DNA of 64,000 nt, from contig JAJFGN010000024.1 of assembly GCA_021776115.1 (NCBI GenBank), positions 1-64,000 of the forward strand. Direction: 5' to 3'. The position numbers were made by a program, and so were the translations under genes. This DNA is from Kiloniellaceae bacterium. GTDB taxonomy: Bacteria; Pseudomonadota; Alphaproteobacteria; Kiloniellales; J153. How positions within the stretch are numbered: the first letter of the stretch is position 1; the number at the start of each line of letters is the position of its first letter. Shown here in pieces: positions 1 to 11,003 of this stretch. A model generated the notes under the pieces. The model was given only the letters and a program-made list of their open reading frames with translations. It had not been told where the DNA came from and did not search any database.

Positions 1-151
1 CATCCCGGACGCGACTTTCCTCCAAATCCATGCCCTCGCGAAAGCGGGGGTCTGATTTGGTAAGGAAAGTCAGCGATCCGGGATCCATCGCGCCGCAATC
101 CGGGCGTCGGACGAGCGGATACATGGATCCCGGATCAAGTCCGGGATGACG
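1..151. repeat. Interspersed palindromic repeat, copy A (truncated by window edge)
   Basis: The stretch begins and ends with the inverted motifs CATCCCGGACG and GTCCGGGATGACGG and contains internal GATCCGGGATCC and GGATCCCGGATC blocks. About 140 nt of it reappears in inverted orientation at 57676-57813 with only scattered differences. It lies in the 3' region of bamE. No coding frame in it looks real. Confidence 0.8.
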
Positions 152-211
152 GCAATGAACTAGGGTGCGAACTTCAGTTCCACCACACTGGGCGCCGTGC
201 CGGGGCGCCGG

Positions 212-691
212 TTACTGCTCTGCGCCGGCGGAGCCGCCGAATCGGCCGATGTTGCCAAAGATTTCCTGGAACAGATTGGGCTTCCGGCCCTCGGTCGGCG
301 TGACCCGATCGACCGGATCGATGTCCTGGCCATCGGATAAGCCGAGTGTTTTCGTCTCCGCCACCGTACCGGCAGTGTCGAAGGACACGACAACGACTTT
401 GCGTTCCAGGACTTCCGGGGCAAAGAAGGCGAATTCTGTCGTTTTCTGTCCGATGTAATACCACTTCGTGTCTTCGAAGGTGGAGACGGCCGAGGGAGAT
501 CCGAGCAAGCGTGCGACATCGTTGCGCGAATGTACACCAGGGGCGATACGGGCCAGATCCTCTTCGAGCGGCATATTGCCGCGAACATTGATGCTCTGCT
601 CGCAGGCGCCTAATCCGAGTGCGAGGACGGTGCCGACCAGGGCTGGCGCCCAAAGGCGTCTGACGCCGCGGCGGTGCGATTTTACGGCCAT
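212..691 (-). CDS. bamE: Outer membrane protein assembly factor BamE (SmpA/OmlA family lipoprotein)
   Basis: Small lipoprotein subunit of the BAM complex that inserts beta-barrel proteins into the outer membrane. The 159-residue product has a basic N-terminus (residues 1-12), a hydrophobic stretch and a lipobox ending in Cys30 (LGAC), followed by a SmpA/OmlA-like domain at about residues 40-115 with the usual 'LLGSPS' and 'WYYIG' elements. The C-terminal 40 residues are polar and low in complexity. It is transcribed away from the cytochrome chaperone gene at 808, an arrangement common in alphaproteobacteria. The family assignment is firm. The exact role is inferred from the family. Confidence 0.9.
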   Translation of the reverse strand: MAVKSHRRGVRRLWAPALVGTVLALGLGACEQSINVRGNMPLEEDLARIAPGVHSRNDVARLLGSPSAVSTFEDTKWYYIGQKTTEFAFFAPEVLERKVVVVSFDTAGTVAETKTLGLSDGQDIDPVDRVTPTEGRKPNLFQEIFGNIGRFGGSAGAEQ

Positions 692-807
692 TGACTACGC
701 ATCCCTAGGCAGTGGTTTCAAGTCATTCGCTTAGCTCTTGATTACACACCGATTGCCTGCCATTTCAAGCTCCATGTTTCACGGTCCGGGAAGCTAAAGG
801 CAAGTTT

Positions 808-1371
808 ATGGTCTTGGGCAGATTATTCCAACGCGAACAAAGCGAGACGCCGGCGGCATTGTTGTACGCCAAGCTGGTCACCCAGGCGCGCCAGCCGGCG
901 TTTTACGCGCATTGCGGCGTTCCCGATACCCTAGACGGGCGTTTCGATCTGATTTCTCTACATCTTTTCCTCGTATTGCATCGGCTCAAGCGAGATCATC
1001 CGGAGTCGGCCGACTTGGCGCAGGCGGTATTCGACCTGATGTTTCACGATATGGATCAGAGCTTGCGCGAGATGGGGGCCGGGGATTTAGGCGTCGGCCG
1101 CAGGGTTAAGACCATGATTCAGGGGCTGTACGGCCGTATAGCCGCCTATGAGGAGGGCCTGGGCGCCGCCGACGATACCCTGCAGGCGGCGCTGCGCCGC
1201 AATGTCTATGGCACCGTGGAGCCGTCTCCAGCATGTCTGGAGGCCCTGGCGGCCTATGTCCGCCGGCAGGTGACGACCTTGGCGGAGCAAGGCTATCCCG
1301 TCTTGGCATCCGGCGCGATGTTCTTCGGCGAGCCCCCGGCGCCAGGCCACGATAGACCAAGGGGAGGCTAG
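808..1371 (+). CDS. Ubiquinol-cytochrome c chaperone family protein (CBP3-like)
   Basis: The 187-residue protein resembles the CBP3/UQCC1 family, which in mitochondria helps assemble the cytochrome bc1 complex; the bacterial role is inferred from that. Visible family features are the N-terminal 'LYAKLVTQARQPAFY' type start, the 'FDLISLHLFLVLHRLK' helix and the 'LFDLMFHDMDQSLREMGAGDLGVG' type region in its middle. There is no signal peptide or membrane segment, so it is probably cytoplasmic. Its stop codon is 2 nt before the DUF177 gene, so the two are probably co-transcribed, as is usual in this class. Confidence 0.85.
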   Translation: MVLGRLFQREQSETPAALLYAKLVTQARQPAFYAHCGVPDTLDGRFDLISLHLFLVLHRLKRDHPESADLAQAVFDLMFHDMDQSLREMGAGDLGVGRRVKTMIQGLYGRIAAYEEGLGAADDTLQAALRRNVYGTVEPSPACLEALAAYVRRQVTTLAEQGYPVLASGAMFFGEPPAPGHDRPRGG

Positions 1372-1373
1372 GC

Positions 1374-1916
1374 ATGGAAAACCACCAGGTGCCGGAGCTT
1401 TCCCGCCCCCTCGCGGTTGAGCGCCTGGGCAAACAGGATATCGAAACCCGGATCCTGGCCAGCGATGCCGAGCGGGCGGCCCTTGCCACCCGCTTTGGCC
1501 TCCTTGCCTTGGATCGCTTTGAAGCGTCCGTAAGCGCCCATAGGGCCGGCCCAGGCGCGCGGGCACGCCTCACAGGGCATGTGACCGCTGAAGTGGTTCA
1601 GGCCTGCGTGGTGAGCCTGGAGCCGGTCAGAAGCGTCGTCAGCGAGGGTTTTTCGCAGCTTTACGATCTGGATCCGAGCGCAACGCCCGCGAAGGAAGTC
1701 GCGGTGGCGCCGGGCATCGAGGACGACGAGCCGGAGCCGGTCGGTCCAAACGGCTTGGACTTGGGTGAGGCCGTGGCTCAGCAGTTGGCCCTAATGCTCG
1801 ACCCCTATCCCCGGGTGCCAGGCGCGAGCCTGCCCCCGGCGCAAGACCCGCTGGGCGCGGAAGACGGGGGCAAACGGCGCCCATTTGAGGCCTTACGCGC
1901 CCTGAAACCGCGTTAG
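1374..1916 (+). CDS. DUF177 domain-containing protein (YceD-like)
   Basis: The 180-residue protein belongs to the YceD/DUF177 family, encoded next to rpmF in most proteobacteria and linked in the literature to 23S rRNA or ribosome maturation. A conserved core lies at about residues 60-125, with '[20 protein letters not shown]' type sequence and the acidic motif '[21 protein letters not shown]' after it. It has no N-terminal signal. It follows the cytochrome chaperone gene by 2 nt and precedes rpmF by about 120 nt. Family identity is secure; biochemical function is not visible from sequence. Confidence 0.85.
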   Translation: MENHQVPELSRPLAVERLGKQDIETRILASDAERAALATRFGLLALDRFEASVSAHRAGPGARARLTGHVTAEVVQACVVSLEPVRSVVSEGFSQLYDLDPSATPAKEVAVAPGIEDDEPEPVGPNGLDLGEAVAQQLALMLDPYPRVPGASLPPAQDPLGAEDGGKRRPFEALRALKPR

Positions 1917-2038
1917 GGCTCCGAGTCCGCCGGTTCCGGCAACCCCCCGATCACCCTTTGGCGCGGGCTTGCCGGAGCGCCGGATATTGTCTAATAAGCG
2001 GGCTTGAGTGGCCCGAGCCGAATACGAGAGTCGAAACC

Positions 2039-2221
2039 ATGGCAGTCCCAAAGTCTAAAATAACGCGGTCCAAGCGTAATATGCGGCGCGCCCACCACGC
2101 TTTGGTGGCGAGCGCCCACAACGAATGTCCCAATTGCGGCGAATTGAAGCGGCCACACCACGTCTGTGCGGCTTGCGGCTATTACGACAGCCGCGAGGTC
2201 GTCGAAATCGAAAGCGCCTGA
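2039..2221 (+). CDS. rpmF: 50S ribosomal protein L32
   Basis: The 60-residue protein begins [20 protein letters not shown], the canonical bacterial L32 start, and carries four cysteines in two CxxC pairs ('CPNCG' and 'CAACG') that would bind zinc, followed by '[10 protein letters not shown]'. A longer reading frame runs upstream to 1958, but the 2039 ATG gives the standard L32 length. It is a component of the large ribosomal subunit. It sits just ahead of plsX, the conserved order that couples a ribosomal protein gene to membrane-lipid genes. Confidence 0.97.
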   Translation: MAVPKSKITRSKRNMRRAHHALVASAHNECPNCGELKRPHHVCAACGYYDSREVVEIESA

Positions 2222-2279
2222 TCGAGATCGGCCGGGCGCGAGCGGGACGATCTCACCGCCCGTACGAAGCGAGGACGTC

Positions 2280-3326
2280 GTGAGCGCTCGCATGACGATA
2301 GCACTGGATGCCATGGGCGGCGATGCCGCACCTGGCATGGTGATCCGGGGCGCCAGTATCGCGCGGGAGCGCTACCCAGAAGTCGATTTCCTGATCTTCG
2401 GGCGTGAGTCCGAGATTGGCCCGCACTTGGACAAGCTGGCCGATCTAAAGGCCGTTAGCACGGTGGTACACACCGACGACATGGTGAGCAGCGAGGACAA
2501 GCCTTCCGTCGCCTTGCGTGCCGGGCGCGGCTCCAGCATGCGCTTGGCAATCAATTCGGTGCGCGAGGGAAAGGCGGACGGCGTCGTTTCGGCCGGCAAC
2601 ACCGGCGCCCTGATGGCCATGGCCAAGTTCGTGCTGAAGACCTTGCCTGGCGTCGATCGCCCGGCTATCGCCGCATTTTTCCCCACCTTGCGCGGCGAAA
2701 CCTTGATGCTCGACCTTGGGGCGAACGTCGTATGCGACGGCCGCAACCTGGTCGACTTCGCGGTCATGGGAAATGCCTTCGCGCGCTGCGTCGTAGGGGT
2801 TTTGCAGCCGACCTATGGCCTGCTCAATGTAGGCTCGGAGGAGATGAAGGGGCACGAGGCCTTGCAAGAAGCCAGCGCGGTCTTGCGGGAGGCCAACCTG
2901 CCCGGACATTTCGTCGGATTCGTCGAGGGAGACGATATCGCGAAGGGGTCGGTCGACGTCGTCATCACCGACGGGTTCACCGGCAATATCGCGCTGAAGA
3001 CCGCCGAAGGCACGGCGTCGCTCATTTCAGAGTACATGCGGCGGACTTTCAAGAGCTCGCTCCTCGCGGGTCTGGGGTATCTTCTGGCTCGTTCAGCGAT
3101 GCGAAAGCTGCGTAAGCGGCTCGACCCACGGCGCTACAACGGGGCAATTTTTCTGGGGCTGAACGGTATTACGGTGAAGAGCCACGGCGGTACAGACGCA
3201 CTCGGCTTCGCCAACGCGATCGGCGTCGCGATCGATATGAAGAAATATGGGATCGTTGAAAAAACCAGGGCCGATTTCGCGAACCTCACCCAACCCTCCC
3301 CCAAGGCGCAGGCGGTGAACGGCTAA
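2280..3326 (+). CDS. plsX: Phosphate acyltransferase PlsX
   Basis: Converts acyl-ACP and phosphate to acyl-phosphate, the acyl donor for PlsY in glycerophospholipid synthesis; a peripheral membrane enzyme. The product starts M(S)[13 protein letters not shown], the hallmark PlsX N-terminus, and keeps '[10 protein letters not shown]' and '[11 protein letters not shown]' motifs. I chose the GTG at 2280 because GAGG lies 5 nt upstream (2271-2274); the ATG at 2292 is the alternative but lacks a ribosome binding site. Length is 348 residues, normal for the family. Its TAA stop overlaps the fabH start by one base (TAATG), so translation is probably coupled. Confidence 0.95.
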   Translation: MSARMTIALDAMGGDAAPGMVIRGASIARERYPEVDFLIFGRESEIGPHLDKLADLKAVSTVVHTDDMVSSEDKPSVALRAGRGSSMRLAINSVREGKADGVVSAGNTGALMAMAKFVLKTLPGVDRPAIAAFFPTLRGETLMLDLGANVVCDGRNLVDFAVMGNAFARCVVGVLQPTYGLLNVGSEEMKGHEALQEASAVLREANLPGHFVGFVEGDDIAKGSVDVVITDGFTGNIALKTAEGTASLISEYMRRTFKSSLLAGLGYLLARSAMRKLRKRLDPRRYNGAIFLGLNGITVKSHGGTDALGFANAIGVAIDMKKYGIVEKTRADFANLTQPSPKAQAVNG

Positions 3327-4300
3327 TGCAGTGGCGTTCACTGGTCGCCGGTTGCGGCGGCTACCTTCCGGCCCGCGTCGTGACCAACGCCGAATTGGCC
3401 AAGACGGTGGATACCTCCGACGAATGGATCCGGCAGCGCACCGGGATCCGGGAGCGCCGCTTTGCGGCCGACGGCGAGCTCACCTCCGCCATGGGCACGC
3501 ATGCCGCACAAGCGGCCCTAGACATGGCGGAGATGCGCGCCGAAGACGTTGATCTGATCGTGTGCGCGACCTCGACGCCGGACGAGACCTTTCCCTCGAC
3601 CGCCACACGTATACAGGCAGAACTAGGTATGGTGCGGGGCGCCGCTTTCGACGTGCAGGCGGTGTGCTCGGGGTTCGTATTCGGGCTCTCGGTCGCGGAC
3701 AACTATCTTCGGCTCGGACAGGCCAAGACGGCGCTTGTCGTGGGCGCCGAAACCTTCTCGCGTATTCTCGACTGGGAGGACCGCTCGACCTGCGTATTGT
3801 TCGGCGATGGAGCCGGGGCGGTCGCGCTGAGGGCCGTTGAAGGGAACGGCTCAAACAGCGATTCGGGTGTCTTATCGACGCACCTCTATTCGGACGGGCG
3901 TCATCACGATGCCCTCTATGTCGATGGCGGCCCGTCGTCGACCGGCACGATCGGGCATCTGCGTATGGAGGGCCGGGAGGTTTTCCGCCACGCCGTGGTA
4001 CGCATGAGCGAAGCAATCGACGCGGCCCTGGAAGCGAACGGACTGACACCTGGCGATATCGATTGGCTGGTGCCGCATCAGGCCAATCTTCGCATCATCG
4101 AAGCCATGGCGCGCCGACTCAACCTGCCGCTGGACCGCGTTGTCGTCTCGGTCGATCGCCACGCCAATACCTCCGCCGCATCCATTCCCCTGGCTCTGTG
4201 CGAGGCCGTGGCCGATGGCCGCGTCCAGCGCGGCGATCTGATCATGACTGAGGCGATGGGCGGTGGCTTCACATGGGGCAGCGCCTTGTTGCGCTGGTAG
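3326..4300 (+). CDS. fabH: Beta-ketoacyl-ACP synthase III (FabH)
   Basis: Condenses acetyl-CoA with malonyl-ACP to start fatty-acid synthesis in the cytoplasm. The thiolase-fold catalytic triad is visible in the 324-residue protein: Cys114 in '[10 protein letters not shown]', His251 in 'VPHQANLRI' and Asn281 in '[10 protein letters not shown]'. The C-terminus '[13 protein letters not shown]' is the usual FabH ending. It overlaps plsX by 1 nt, forming a membrane-lipid operon with rpmF and plsX upstream. No unusual residues were seen. Confidence 0.97.
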   Translation: MQWRSLVAGCGGYLPARVVTNAELAKTVDTSDEWIRQRTGIRERRFAADGELTSAMGTHAAQAALDMAEMRAEDVDLIVCATSTPDETFPSTATRIQAELGMVRGAAFDVQAVCSGFVFGLSVADNYLRLGQAKTALVVGAETFSRILDWEDRSTCVLFGDGAGAVALRAVEGNGSNSDSGVLSTHLYSDGRHHDALYVDGGPSSTGTIGHLRMEGREVFRHAVVRMSEAIDAALEANGLTPGDIDWLVPHQANLRIIEAMARRLNLPLDRVVVSVDRHANTSAASIPLALCEAVADGRVQRGDLIMTEAMGGGFTWGSALLRW

Positions 4301-4384
4301 GGCAGACGACCGCCAACCTAACCGTTTGCGGCTTTGTTGCACGCATATGTCACACAGATACCTCACCCAGACATTTATGGATGT

Positions 4385-4413
4385 TTGACCGCTTCGACGG
4401 CTTGCGTTACCGT
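4385..4413 (+). promoter_or_regulatory. Candidate sigma70-type promoter of ihfA
   Basis: TTGACC at 4385-4390 is followed after 17 nt by TACCGT at 4408-4413, a weak -10. The start codon of ihfA is 32 nt further on, preceded by AGGGGGAAG. This would give ihfA a promoter separate from plsX-fabH. The -10 match is poor, so this is tentative. Confidence 0.35.
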
Positions 4414-4444
4414 CTGTGAAAATCGATAAGACAGGGGGAAGAAA

Positions 4445-4756
4445 ATGGCGCCAAGAACGGTTACTCGTGCCGATCTCGGCGAGGCGGTCTACCAAGAAGT
4501 CGGGCTATCGCGCAACGAGTCGGCCGACCTGGTAGAGTCAGTCTTAAGCGAAATATCCGATGCCCTCGTTCGCGGTGAGATGGTCAAGCTGTCCTCGTTC
4601 GGCAGTTTCGCCGTCCGCGAAAAAGGTCAGCGCGTGGGGCGCAATCCCAAGACCGGTGAAGAGGTTCCGATTTTGCCGCGGCGCGTTCTGGTGTTTCGGG
4701 CTTCGCATGTATTGAAGAACCGGATCAACGCCGCGCACACCAAAGTGGGCGGTTAG
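4445..4756 (+). CDS. ihfA: Integration host factor subunit alpha
   Basis: Architectural DNA-bending protein that acts as a heterodimer with IhfB. The 103-residue product has the complete HU/IHF fold: the '[20 protein letters not shown]' N-terminal helices, 'VKLSSFGSF' and the DNA-intercalating arm with the '[14 protein letters not shown]' signature, in which the proline of the arm is present. The start at 4445 has a strong AGGGGGAAG ribosome binding site. It lies between fabH and a MerR-type gene, the standard alphaproteobacterial and gammaproteobacterial order for ihfA and its MerR neighbour. Confident. Confidence 0.96.
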   Translation: MAPRTVTRADLGEAVYQEVGLSRNESADLVESVLSEISDALVRGEMVKLSSFGSFAVREKGQRVGRNPKTGEEVPILPRRVLVFRASHVLKNRINAAHTKVGG

Positions 4757-4762
4757 CGCACC

Positions 4763-5233
4763 ATGGCAAACGTCCTGGCCTCGCATACCGGAGAACCCGC
4801 TTCACCCATGCCCGAGAAAAAGTCCGCCGCCAAATCCGCCTCCGCGTTTCGCACCATAAGCGAAGTCGCGGAGCAGTTGGATGTGCCGCAGCACGTCTTA
4901 CGATTTTGGGAGACCAAGTTTTCAACCGTGCGGCCGCTTAAACGCGGCGGCGGGCGGCGCTACTACCGGCCGGAGGATATCGATCTGATCCGGCAGATCC
5001 GCAACCTTCTTTATGCCGATGGCTACACCATCAAGGGCGTGCAACGCCTCATGCGCGAGGGGCAGCTGAAAATGGTCGCCGCTCAGGTCTCGGCGAAAGG
5101 GGCTAAGTCCGCGGCGCCGGCCAGAAACGTCAGAAACGCCAGGCCCGCGGATGGCCGGGAAGATGGCGATTTGCAGGCCCTGATTACGGAATTGAGTGAA
5201 CTGCGCGACATGTTGCGCGACGCTGCCGGGTAG
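4763..5233 (+). CDS. MerR family transcriptional regulator (ihfA-linked type)
   Basis: The 156-residue protein carries a MerR helix-turn-helix and wing at about residues 30-100 ('[20 protein letters not shown]', '[12 protein letters not shown]'). The C-terminal third is basic then acidic and lacks the cysteine pattern of metal-sensing MerR proteins, so the ligand, if any, is unknown. An internal ATG at 4808 would remove 15 residues and start at 'MPEKKSAAK'. It follows ihfA by 6 nt and is probably co-transcribed; this pairing is very widespread, but its regulatory target is not established from the sequence. Confidence 0.88.
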   Translation: MANVLASHTGEPASPMPEKKSAAKSASAFRTISEVAEQLDVPQHVLRFWETKFSTVRPLKRGGGRRYYRPEDIDLIRQIRNLLYADGYTIKGVQRLMREGQLKMVAAQVSAKGAKSAAPARNVRNARPADGREDGDLQALITELSELRDMLRDAAG

Positions 5234-5371
5234 GATCGGCGGCGCGCCCGCAGGTTTCGACGAGACCTTAAGACCGCCGGTTTCCAGCGCGGTCAGTTAC
5301 AGCAGTCAGTTACAATCGTAAGGCCCCGCCGGCGTCTTCACACCCGACAAGCGGTTTACCCCTCGGCCGCA

Positions 5372-5400
5372 TTGCCAGGCCATGGGCCCGTGGTTATATA
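5372..5400 (+). promoter_or_regulatory. Candidate promoter of tRNA-Pro
   Basis: TTGCCA (5372-5377), a 17-nt spacer and TATATA (5395-5400) fit the sigma70 consensus, 45 nt upstream of the mature tRNA 5' end. The preceding 130 nt after the MerR gene show no coding sequence. Confidence 0.5.
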
Positions 5401-5445
5401 GTGGCCTTACGGGGCAAGGCGGGCTGGTTTGGGCCGGCATGGCGG

Positions 5446-5522
5446 CGGAGCGTGGCGCAGTCTGGTAGCGCACTTGGCTGGGGGCCAAGGGGTCGCAGGT
5501 TCGAATCCTGCCGCTCCGACCA
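5446..5522 (+). tRNA. tRNA-Pro, anticodon GGG
   Basis: A 77-nt cloverleaf with encoded CCA: acceptor stem CGGAGCG/CGCTCCG, D-arm GCGC...GCGC enclosing AGTCTGGTA, anticodon stem CTTGG/CCAAG with loop CTGGGGG (anticodon GGG), T-arm GCAGG-TTCGAAT-CCTGC, discriminator A and CCA at 5520-5522. All stems are fully paired. GGG reads CCC and CCU proline codons. Confidence 0.97.
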
Positions 5523-5553
5523 ACTTTCCTCGAAATTTCCGCCGGAGGGGGTC

Positions 5554-7131
<1,578 letters not shown>

Positions 7132-7531
7132 TTGGAACCGTTGTCCCCGCAGGCCCGAATCGCAATTTCGGGAGAATAATGATTGAGATATCTACACTTA
7201 AGTTAATCAATTCTACCTTAATAATTACATAATGAATAAAGATAACAAACATTGTTAATTGTATAAATCCATTATTTATTTCAAGTTGTATCAAATATAT
7301 AAGTGAATTCGCTAGGTGTTCTGCCTTGCGGCGCCCCAATCGGGCGGGTGTGCCGCCTTGACTGGGGCTAGGCCAGACAAGGACCATTGATCCAAATCAA
7401 GACATCGCCGTGTAGCGGCACTAAAATAAATTGCGAATCGCCTGAAGACGGTCGCAGCTAGAGGGCTGCGCGACCGAAGGGCGGTTGCCGAGTTTTCTTG
7501 GGGGATCACTCTTTATCGAGGATCGGGACGT
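7132..7531. other. AT-rich regulatory region between histidine kinase and cbb3 operon
   Basis: No gene is supported here. About 7170-7310 is strikingly AT-rich compared with its surroundings. The operon-proximal half contains the FNR/FixK box at 7387-7400 and a leader hairpin at 7450-7475 (GGTCGCAGC ... GCTGCGCGACC with a two-base bulge). Both divergent promoters must lie in this stretch. Confidence 0.7.
7387..7400 (+). promoter_or_regulatory. FNR/FixK-type binding site upstream of ccoN
   Basis: TTGAT-CCAA-ATCAA is a perfect match to the FNR/FixK consensus TTGAT-N4-ATCAA. Centred about 138 nt before the ccoN start, it would allow class II activation from a start site near 7435. cbb3 oxidase operons are classical FnrL/FixK targets. 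Confidence 0.85.
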
Positions 7532-9190
7532 ATGACCGACGAACAACCGCGTGCTGTCGCCGGAACGACCTACGGTGCCGGCGCGTTATTGATTTTGGGG
7601 GCTGTGCTCGGCCTTTTCCTGATGGCCCGGGCGGCGGACCCGGTCATGGGATTCCACGGGTTTTTGTTTGTCGCATTTTGCGTTTTGGGGGTCTATTGGC
7701 TGATCGCCAGGCACTCTGGCGGCGACGCGGATGCCGGGCGCGCGGCGGCCCAATCGGTCCGCTACAACGACGCCGTGGTACGCGCGGGGGTCGTCGCGTC
7801 GACGTTTTGGGGTGTCATCGGCTTTACGGTCGGGCTGGTGATCGCCTTGCAGCTTGCCTTCCCGGTGCTGAACTTCGATCTGCCCTGGACCAATTTCGGC
7901 CGTTTGCGGCCACTGCATACCTCGGCGGTGATTTTCGCTTTTGGCGGTAACGTCCTGATCGCGACCTCGTTTCACGTGGTACAGCGAACTTGCCGGGCGC
8001 GCCTGGCAGGCGATTTAGCACCTTGGTTCGTGTTTTGGGGCTACAACTTCTTCATCGTGATCGCGGCCACCGGCTATGTTCTGGGCGTCACGCAGGCCAA
8101 GGAGTACGCCGAACCGGAATGGTACGCGGACTTATGGCTGACTGTCGTGTGGGTGGTCTATCTCCTGGTATTTCTGGCGACCCTGTGGCGGCGTAAGGAG
8201 CCGCACATCTATGTCGCCAACTGGTTCTACCTAGCCTTTATCGTCACGGTCGCGGTCTTGCATATCGTGAACGGTCTGGCGGTCCCGGTGGCCTGGAGCG
8301 GGACCGCGAGCTACTCACTCTTTGCCGGCGTGCAAAGCGCCCTGATCCAATGGTGGTACGGCCACAATGCGGTCGGCTTTTTCCTGACCGCGGGCTTCCT
8401 GGGCATCATGTATTACTTCGTGCCCAAGCAGGCGGAGCGGCCGGTCTATTCATACCGCCTGTCCATCGTGCATTTCTGGACCCTGATCTTTCTCTATATC
8501 TGGGCCGGGCCGCATCACCTGCACTACACGGCTCTGCCCGATTGGGCGCAAACCCTGGGCATGACGTTTTCGATCATGCTGTGGATGCCGTCCTGGGGCG
8601 GCATGATCAACGGTCTGATGACCCTTTCCGGTGCCTGGGACAAGCTGCGGACCGATCCCGTCATCCGCATGCTGGTCATCTCCATCGCCTTCTACGGCAT
8701 GAGCACCTTCGAGGGCCCGGTCATGTCGATCAAGGCGGTCAACTCGCTCAGCCACTACACCGACTGGACCATCGGCCATGTGCATTCCGGCGCCTTGGGC
8801 TGGGTCGGCTTTGTCAGTTTCGGGGCGATATACTTCCTGACCCCGGTGCTGTGGCAGCGGCAACGGCTTTATTCTCTGAAGCTGGTCAACCTGCATTTCT
8901 GGGTCGCGACCATCGGCATCCTGCTCTACATCACCGCGATGTGGGTTTCGGGTATCCTGCAGGGTCTGATGTGGCGGGCGTACGACACCCTCGGCTTCCT
9001 GGAGTACTCCTTTGTCGAGACGGTTGAAGCGATGCATCCCTTCTACGTGATCCGCGCGGCAGGGGGGGCGTTGTTCGTGATTGGCTCGCTGATCATGGCC
9101 TACAACGTTTGGCGCACAATTCGCGGCGATCTACGCGAGGAGGACTCGGTCTCCTCGCCGCAGACGATCGCCGCGGCGCCGGCCGGCTAG
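7532..9190 (+). CDS. ccoN: cbb3-type cytochrome c oxidase subunit I
   Basis: Catalytic subunit of the high-affinity proton-pumping terminal oxidase in the cytoplasmic membrane. The 552-residue protein has about 14 membrane segments after a variable N-terminal extension. Heme and copper ligands are visible: His129 in '[10 protein letters not shown]' and His418 region for low-spin heme, His278 in '[11 protein letters not shown]' with His328/His329 in '[11 protein letters not shown]' for CuB, and His416 in 'IGHVHSG' for high-spin heme. It heads the ccoNOQP-GHIS cluster and is preceded by a perfect FNR/FixK box, so expression at low oxygen is expected. The N-terminal 75 residues contain two extra hydrophobic segments. 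Confidence 0.97.
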   Translation: MTDEQPRAVAGTTYGAGALLILGAVLGLFLMARAADPVMGFHGFLFVAFCVLGVYWLIARHSGGDADAGRAAAQSVRYNDAVVRAGVVASTFWGVIGFTVGLVIALQLAFPVLNFDLPWTNFGRLRPLHTSAVIFAFGGNVLIATSFHVVQRTCRARLAGDLAPWFVFWGYNFFIVIAATGYVLGVTQAKEYAEPEWYADLWLTVVWVVYLLVFLATLWRRKEPHIYVANWFYLAFIVTVAVLHIVNGLAVPVAWSGTASYSLFAGVQSALIQWWYGHNAVGFFLTAGFLGIMYYFVPKQAERPVYSYRLSIVHFWTLIFLYIWAGPHHLHYTALPDWAQTLGMTFSIMLWMPSWGGMINGLMTLSGAWDKLRTDPVIRMLVISIAFYGMSTFEGPVMSIKAVNSLSHYTDWTIGHVHSGALGWVGFVSFGAIYFLTPVLWQRQRLYSLKLVNLHFWVATIGILLYITAMWVSGILQGLMWRAYDTLGFLEYSFVETVEAMHPFYVIRAAGGALFVIGSLIMAYNVWRTIRGDLREEDSVSSPQTIAAAPAG

Positions 9191-9202
9191 GGGAGGGAAG
9201 CC

Positions 9203-9928
9203 ATGATCAAGCACGCGACAATCGAAAAGAACTCGATCTTGCTGACCGTCCTTGTCCTGATCGTGGTTTCGATTGGCGGGCTGGTCGAAATCGCACCTCT
9301 GTTCTACCTGGAGAGCACGATCGAGAAAGTCCAGGGCATGCGGCCGTACTCGCCCTTGGAGCTGGCCGGGCGGAAGATCTACATCCGCGACGGGTGCTAT
9401 AACTGCCATAGCCAGATGATCCGGCCGCTGCGCGATGAGGTCGAGCGTTACGGCCCTTACAGTCTGGCGGCGGAAAGCATGTACGACCATCCGTTTCAGT
9501 GGGGCTCCAAGCGCACCGGGCCCGACCTGGCGCGGGTGGGCGGGCGCTATTCCGACGATTGGCATGCCGCGCACATGAAGAACCCACGCAGTCTGGTGCC
9601 GGAGTCGATCATGCCGGGTTATCCCTACCTGGCCACGACACCGCTGGACTATGCCTTGATCGCGGCGGAGCTTGAGGCGAACCGGGCGGTTGGCGTCCCC
9701 TACACCGAGGAAATGATAGAAAGCGCCGAGGCGGATCTGAAGGCCCAAGTCGATCCGGACGACGATGGTTTCGACGACCTGCTGGCGCGCTATCCCAAGG
9801 CCCAGGTACGTGACTTCGATGGCGATCCCGAGGTGATCTCGGAACTCGATGCGATGATCGCGTATCTGCAGATGCTGGGGACGCTCGTCGATTTCGAGAC
9901 CTATAAAGCCGAAGACAACTTGCGCTGA
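9203..9928 (+). CDS. ccoO: cbb3-type cytochrome c oxidase subunit II (monoheme)
   Basis: Membrane-anchored c-type cytochrome that passes electrons to CcoN. The 241-residue protein has an N-terminal transmembrane anchor (about residues 11-33) and one heme c site, Cys65-Tyr-Asn-Cys-His69, with a likely Met ligand in '[11 protein letters not shown]'. Length and motifs are typical. It starts 12 nt after ccoN with a GGGAGGGAAG ribosome binding site. The C-terminal acidic stretch '[18 protein letters not shown]' is a small lineage-specific feature. Confidence 0.96.
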   Translation: MIKHATIEKNSILLTVLVLIVVSIGGLVEIAPLFYLESTIEKVQGMRPYSPLELAGRKIYIRDGCYNCHSQMIRPLRDEVERYGPYSLAAESMYDHPFQWGSKRTGPDLARVGGRYSDDWHAAHMKNPRSLVPESIMPGYPYLATTPLDYALIAAELEANRAVGVPYTEEMIESAEADLKAQVDPDDDGFDDLLARYPKAQVRDFDGDPEVISELDAMIAYLQMLGTLVDFETYKAEDNLR

Positions 9929-9942
9929 GACCGGAGGATACG

Positions 9943-10092
9943 ATGGCTTACCAAGACGTTGTGGCCTTTTCCGGCATATTCGGCCTGATCTTTTTCATGG
10001 TGTTGTTCGCCGGTGTCCTGATCTACGCCCTGTGGCCGGGCAACAAGCGCAAGTTCGATGAGGCGGCGCGCATGCCGTTGAAGGAGGACTGA
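9943..10092 (+). CDS. ccoQ: cbb3-type cytochrome c oxidase subunit CcoQ
   Basis: A 49-residue small membrane subunit that stabilises the oxidase. It reads MAYQDVVAFSGIFGLIFFMV and continues into a single transmembrane helix (about residues 8-30), then 'YALWPGNKRKFDEAARMPLKED', the typical CcoQ tail. It lies 14 nt after ccoO, with GGAGG upstream of the ATG, and ends 1 nt before the ccoP GTG start. Confidence 0.93.
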   Translation: MAYQDVVAFSGIFGLIFFMVLFAGVLIYALWPGNKRKFDEAARMPLKED

Positions 10093-10093
10093 G

Positions 10094-10963
10094 GTGGCCG
10101 CAGAAAAACACACCGACGACTATACCGGCATCGAGACGACCGGGCACGAGTGGGACGGTATCAGGGAGCTGAACAATCCCCTGCCGCGCTGGTGGCTGTG
10201 GACCTTCTATGCCAGCATTGTCTGGTCCATCGGGTATTGGATCGTGATGCCGGCCTGGCCGCTGGTCAGCAGCTACACCACCGGGATGATCGATTATTCC
10301 AGCCGGGCCCTGGTCGCCGAGCGGATCGAAGAAGCGCGGTCGGCGCAAGATGTCTATGCCGCAAAAATCGAAGGCGCGGCCCTCAGTGAAATCCAAAGCG
10401 ACCCGGAGCTTCTCGAATTCGCCATGGCGGGCGGGCGCTCCGCCTTCGCGGTCAATTGCTCGCAGTGTCACGGGCGCGGGGCCGCCGGCGCGCCCGGCTA
10501 TCCGAACCTGAATGATGACGCCTGGCTGTGGGGTGGAACCCTGGACGACATCGCGCAAACCATCGCCTACGGTGTTCGTACCGAGCACGATGAGACGCGC
10601 GTTGGCAACATGCCGGCGTTCGTCAGTGACGAGACCCTCACCAGGGACCAAGCCAACGACGTTGCCGAGTACGTCCTGTCGCTGGGCGGACGCGAACACG
10701 AGGCGGCCGCGGCCGGGCGCGGGTCGGAGGTGTTCGCGGAGCACTGCGCGGCTTGCCACCGGGCGGGCGGTGTCGGCAATACCGAGGTTGGGGCGCCCAA
10801 TATCGCCGACGGTATCTGGCTCTACGGCGATGACAAGGAGACCATCCTAGAAACCGTCACCTACGGCCGAGCGGGCGTGATGCCGATTTGGGCCGATCGT
10901 TTGAGCCCCGCGACGATCAAGCAGCTCGCGGTTTATGTACACGCTTTAGGCGGCGGTCAGTAA
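10094..10963 (+). CDS. ccoP: cbb3-type cytochrome c oxidase subunit III (diheme)
   Basis: Diheme cytochrome c subunit that receives electrons from soluble cytochrome c. The 289-residue protein starts with GTG, preceded by AAGGAGG inside the end of ccoQ. It has an N-terminal domain with the conserved 'WDGIRELNNPLPRWWLW' signature, one transmembrane helix (about 35-57) and two heme c motifs, Cys122-Ser-Gln-Cys-His126 and Cys217-Ala-Ala-Cys-His221, each followed by a Met ligand region ('NMPAF' and 'VMPIW'). All features are as expected. Confidence 0.96.
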   Translation: MAAEKHTDDYTGIETTGHEWDGIRELNNPLPRWWLWTFYASIVWSIGYWIVMPAWPLVSSYTTGMIDYSSRALVAERIEEARSAQDVYAAKIEGAALSEIQSDPELLEFAMAGGRSAFAVNCSQCHGRGAAGAPGYPNLNDDAWLWGGTLDDIAQTIAYGVRTEHDETRVGNMPAFVSDETLTRDQANDVAEYVLSLGGREHEAAAAGRGSEVFAEHCAACHRAGGVGNTEVGAPNIADGIWLYGDDKETILETVTYGRAGVMPIWADRLSPATIKQLAVYVHALGGGQ

Positions 10964-11003
10964 ATCCGGCTTGTTGGACAGATGCGGCAACCTAAATCAC
11001 TTG

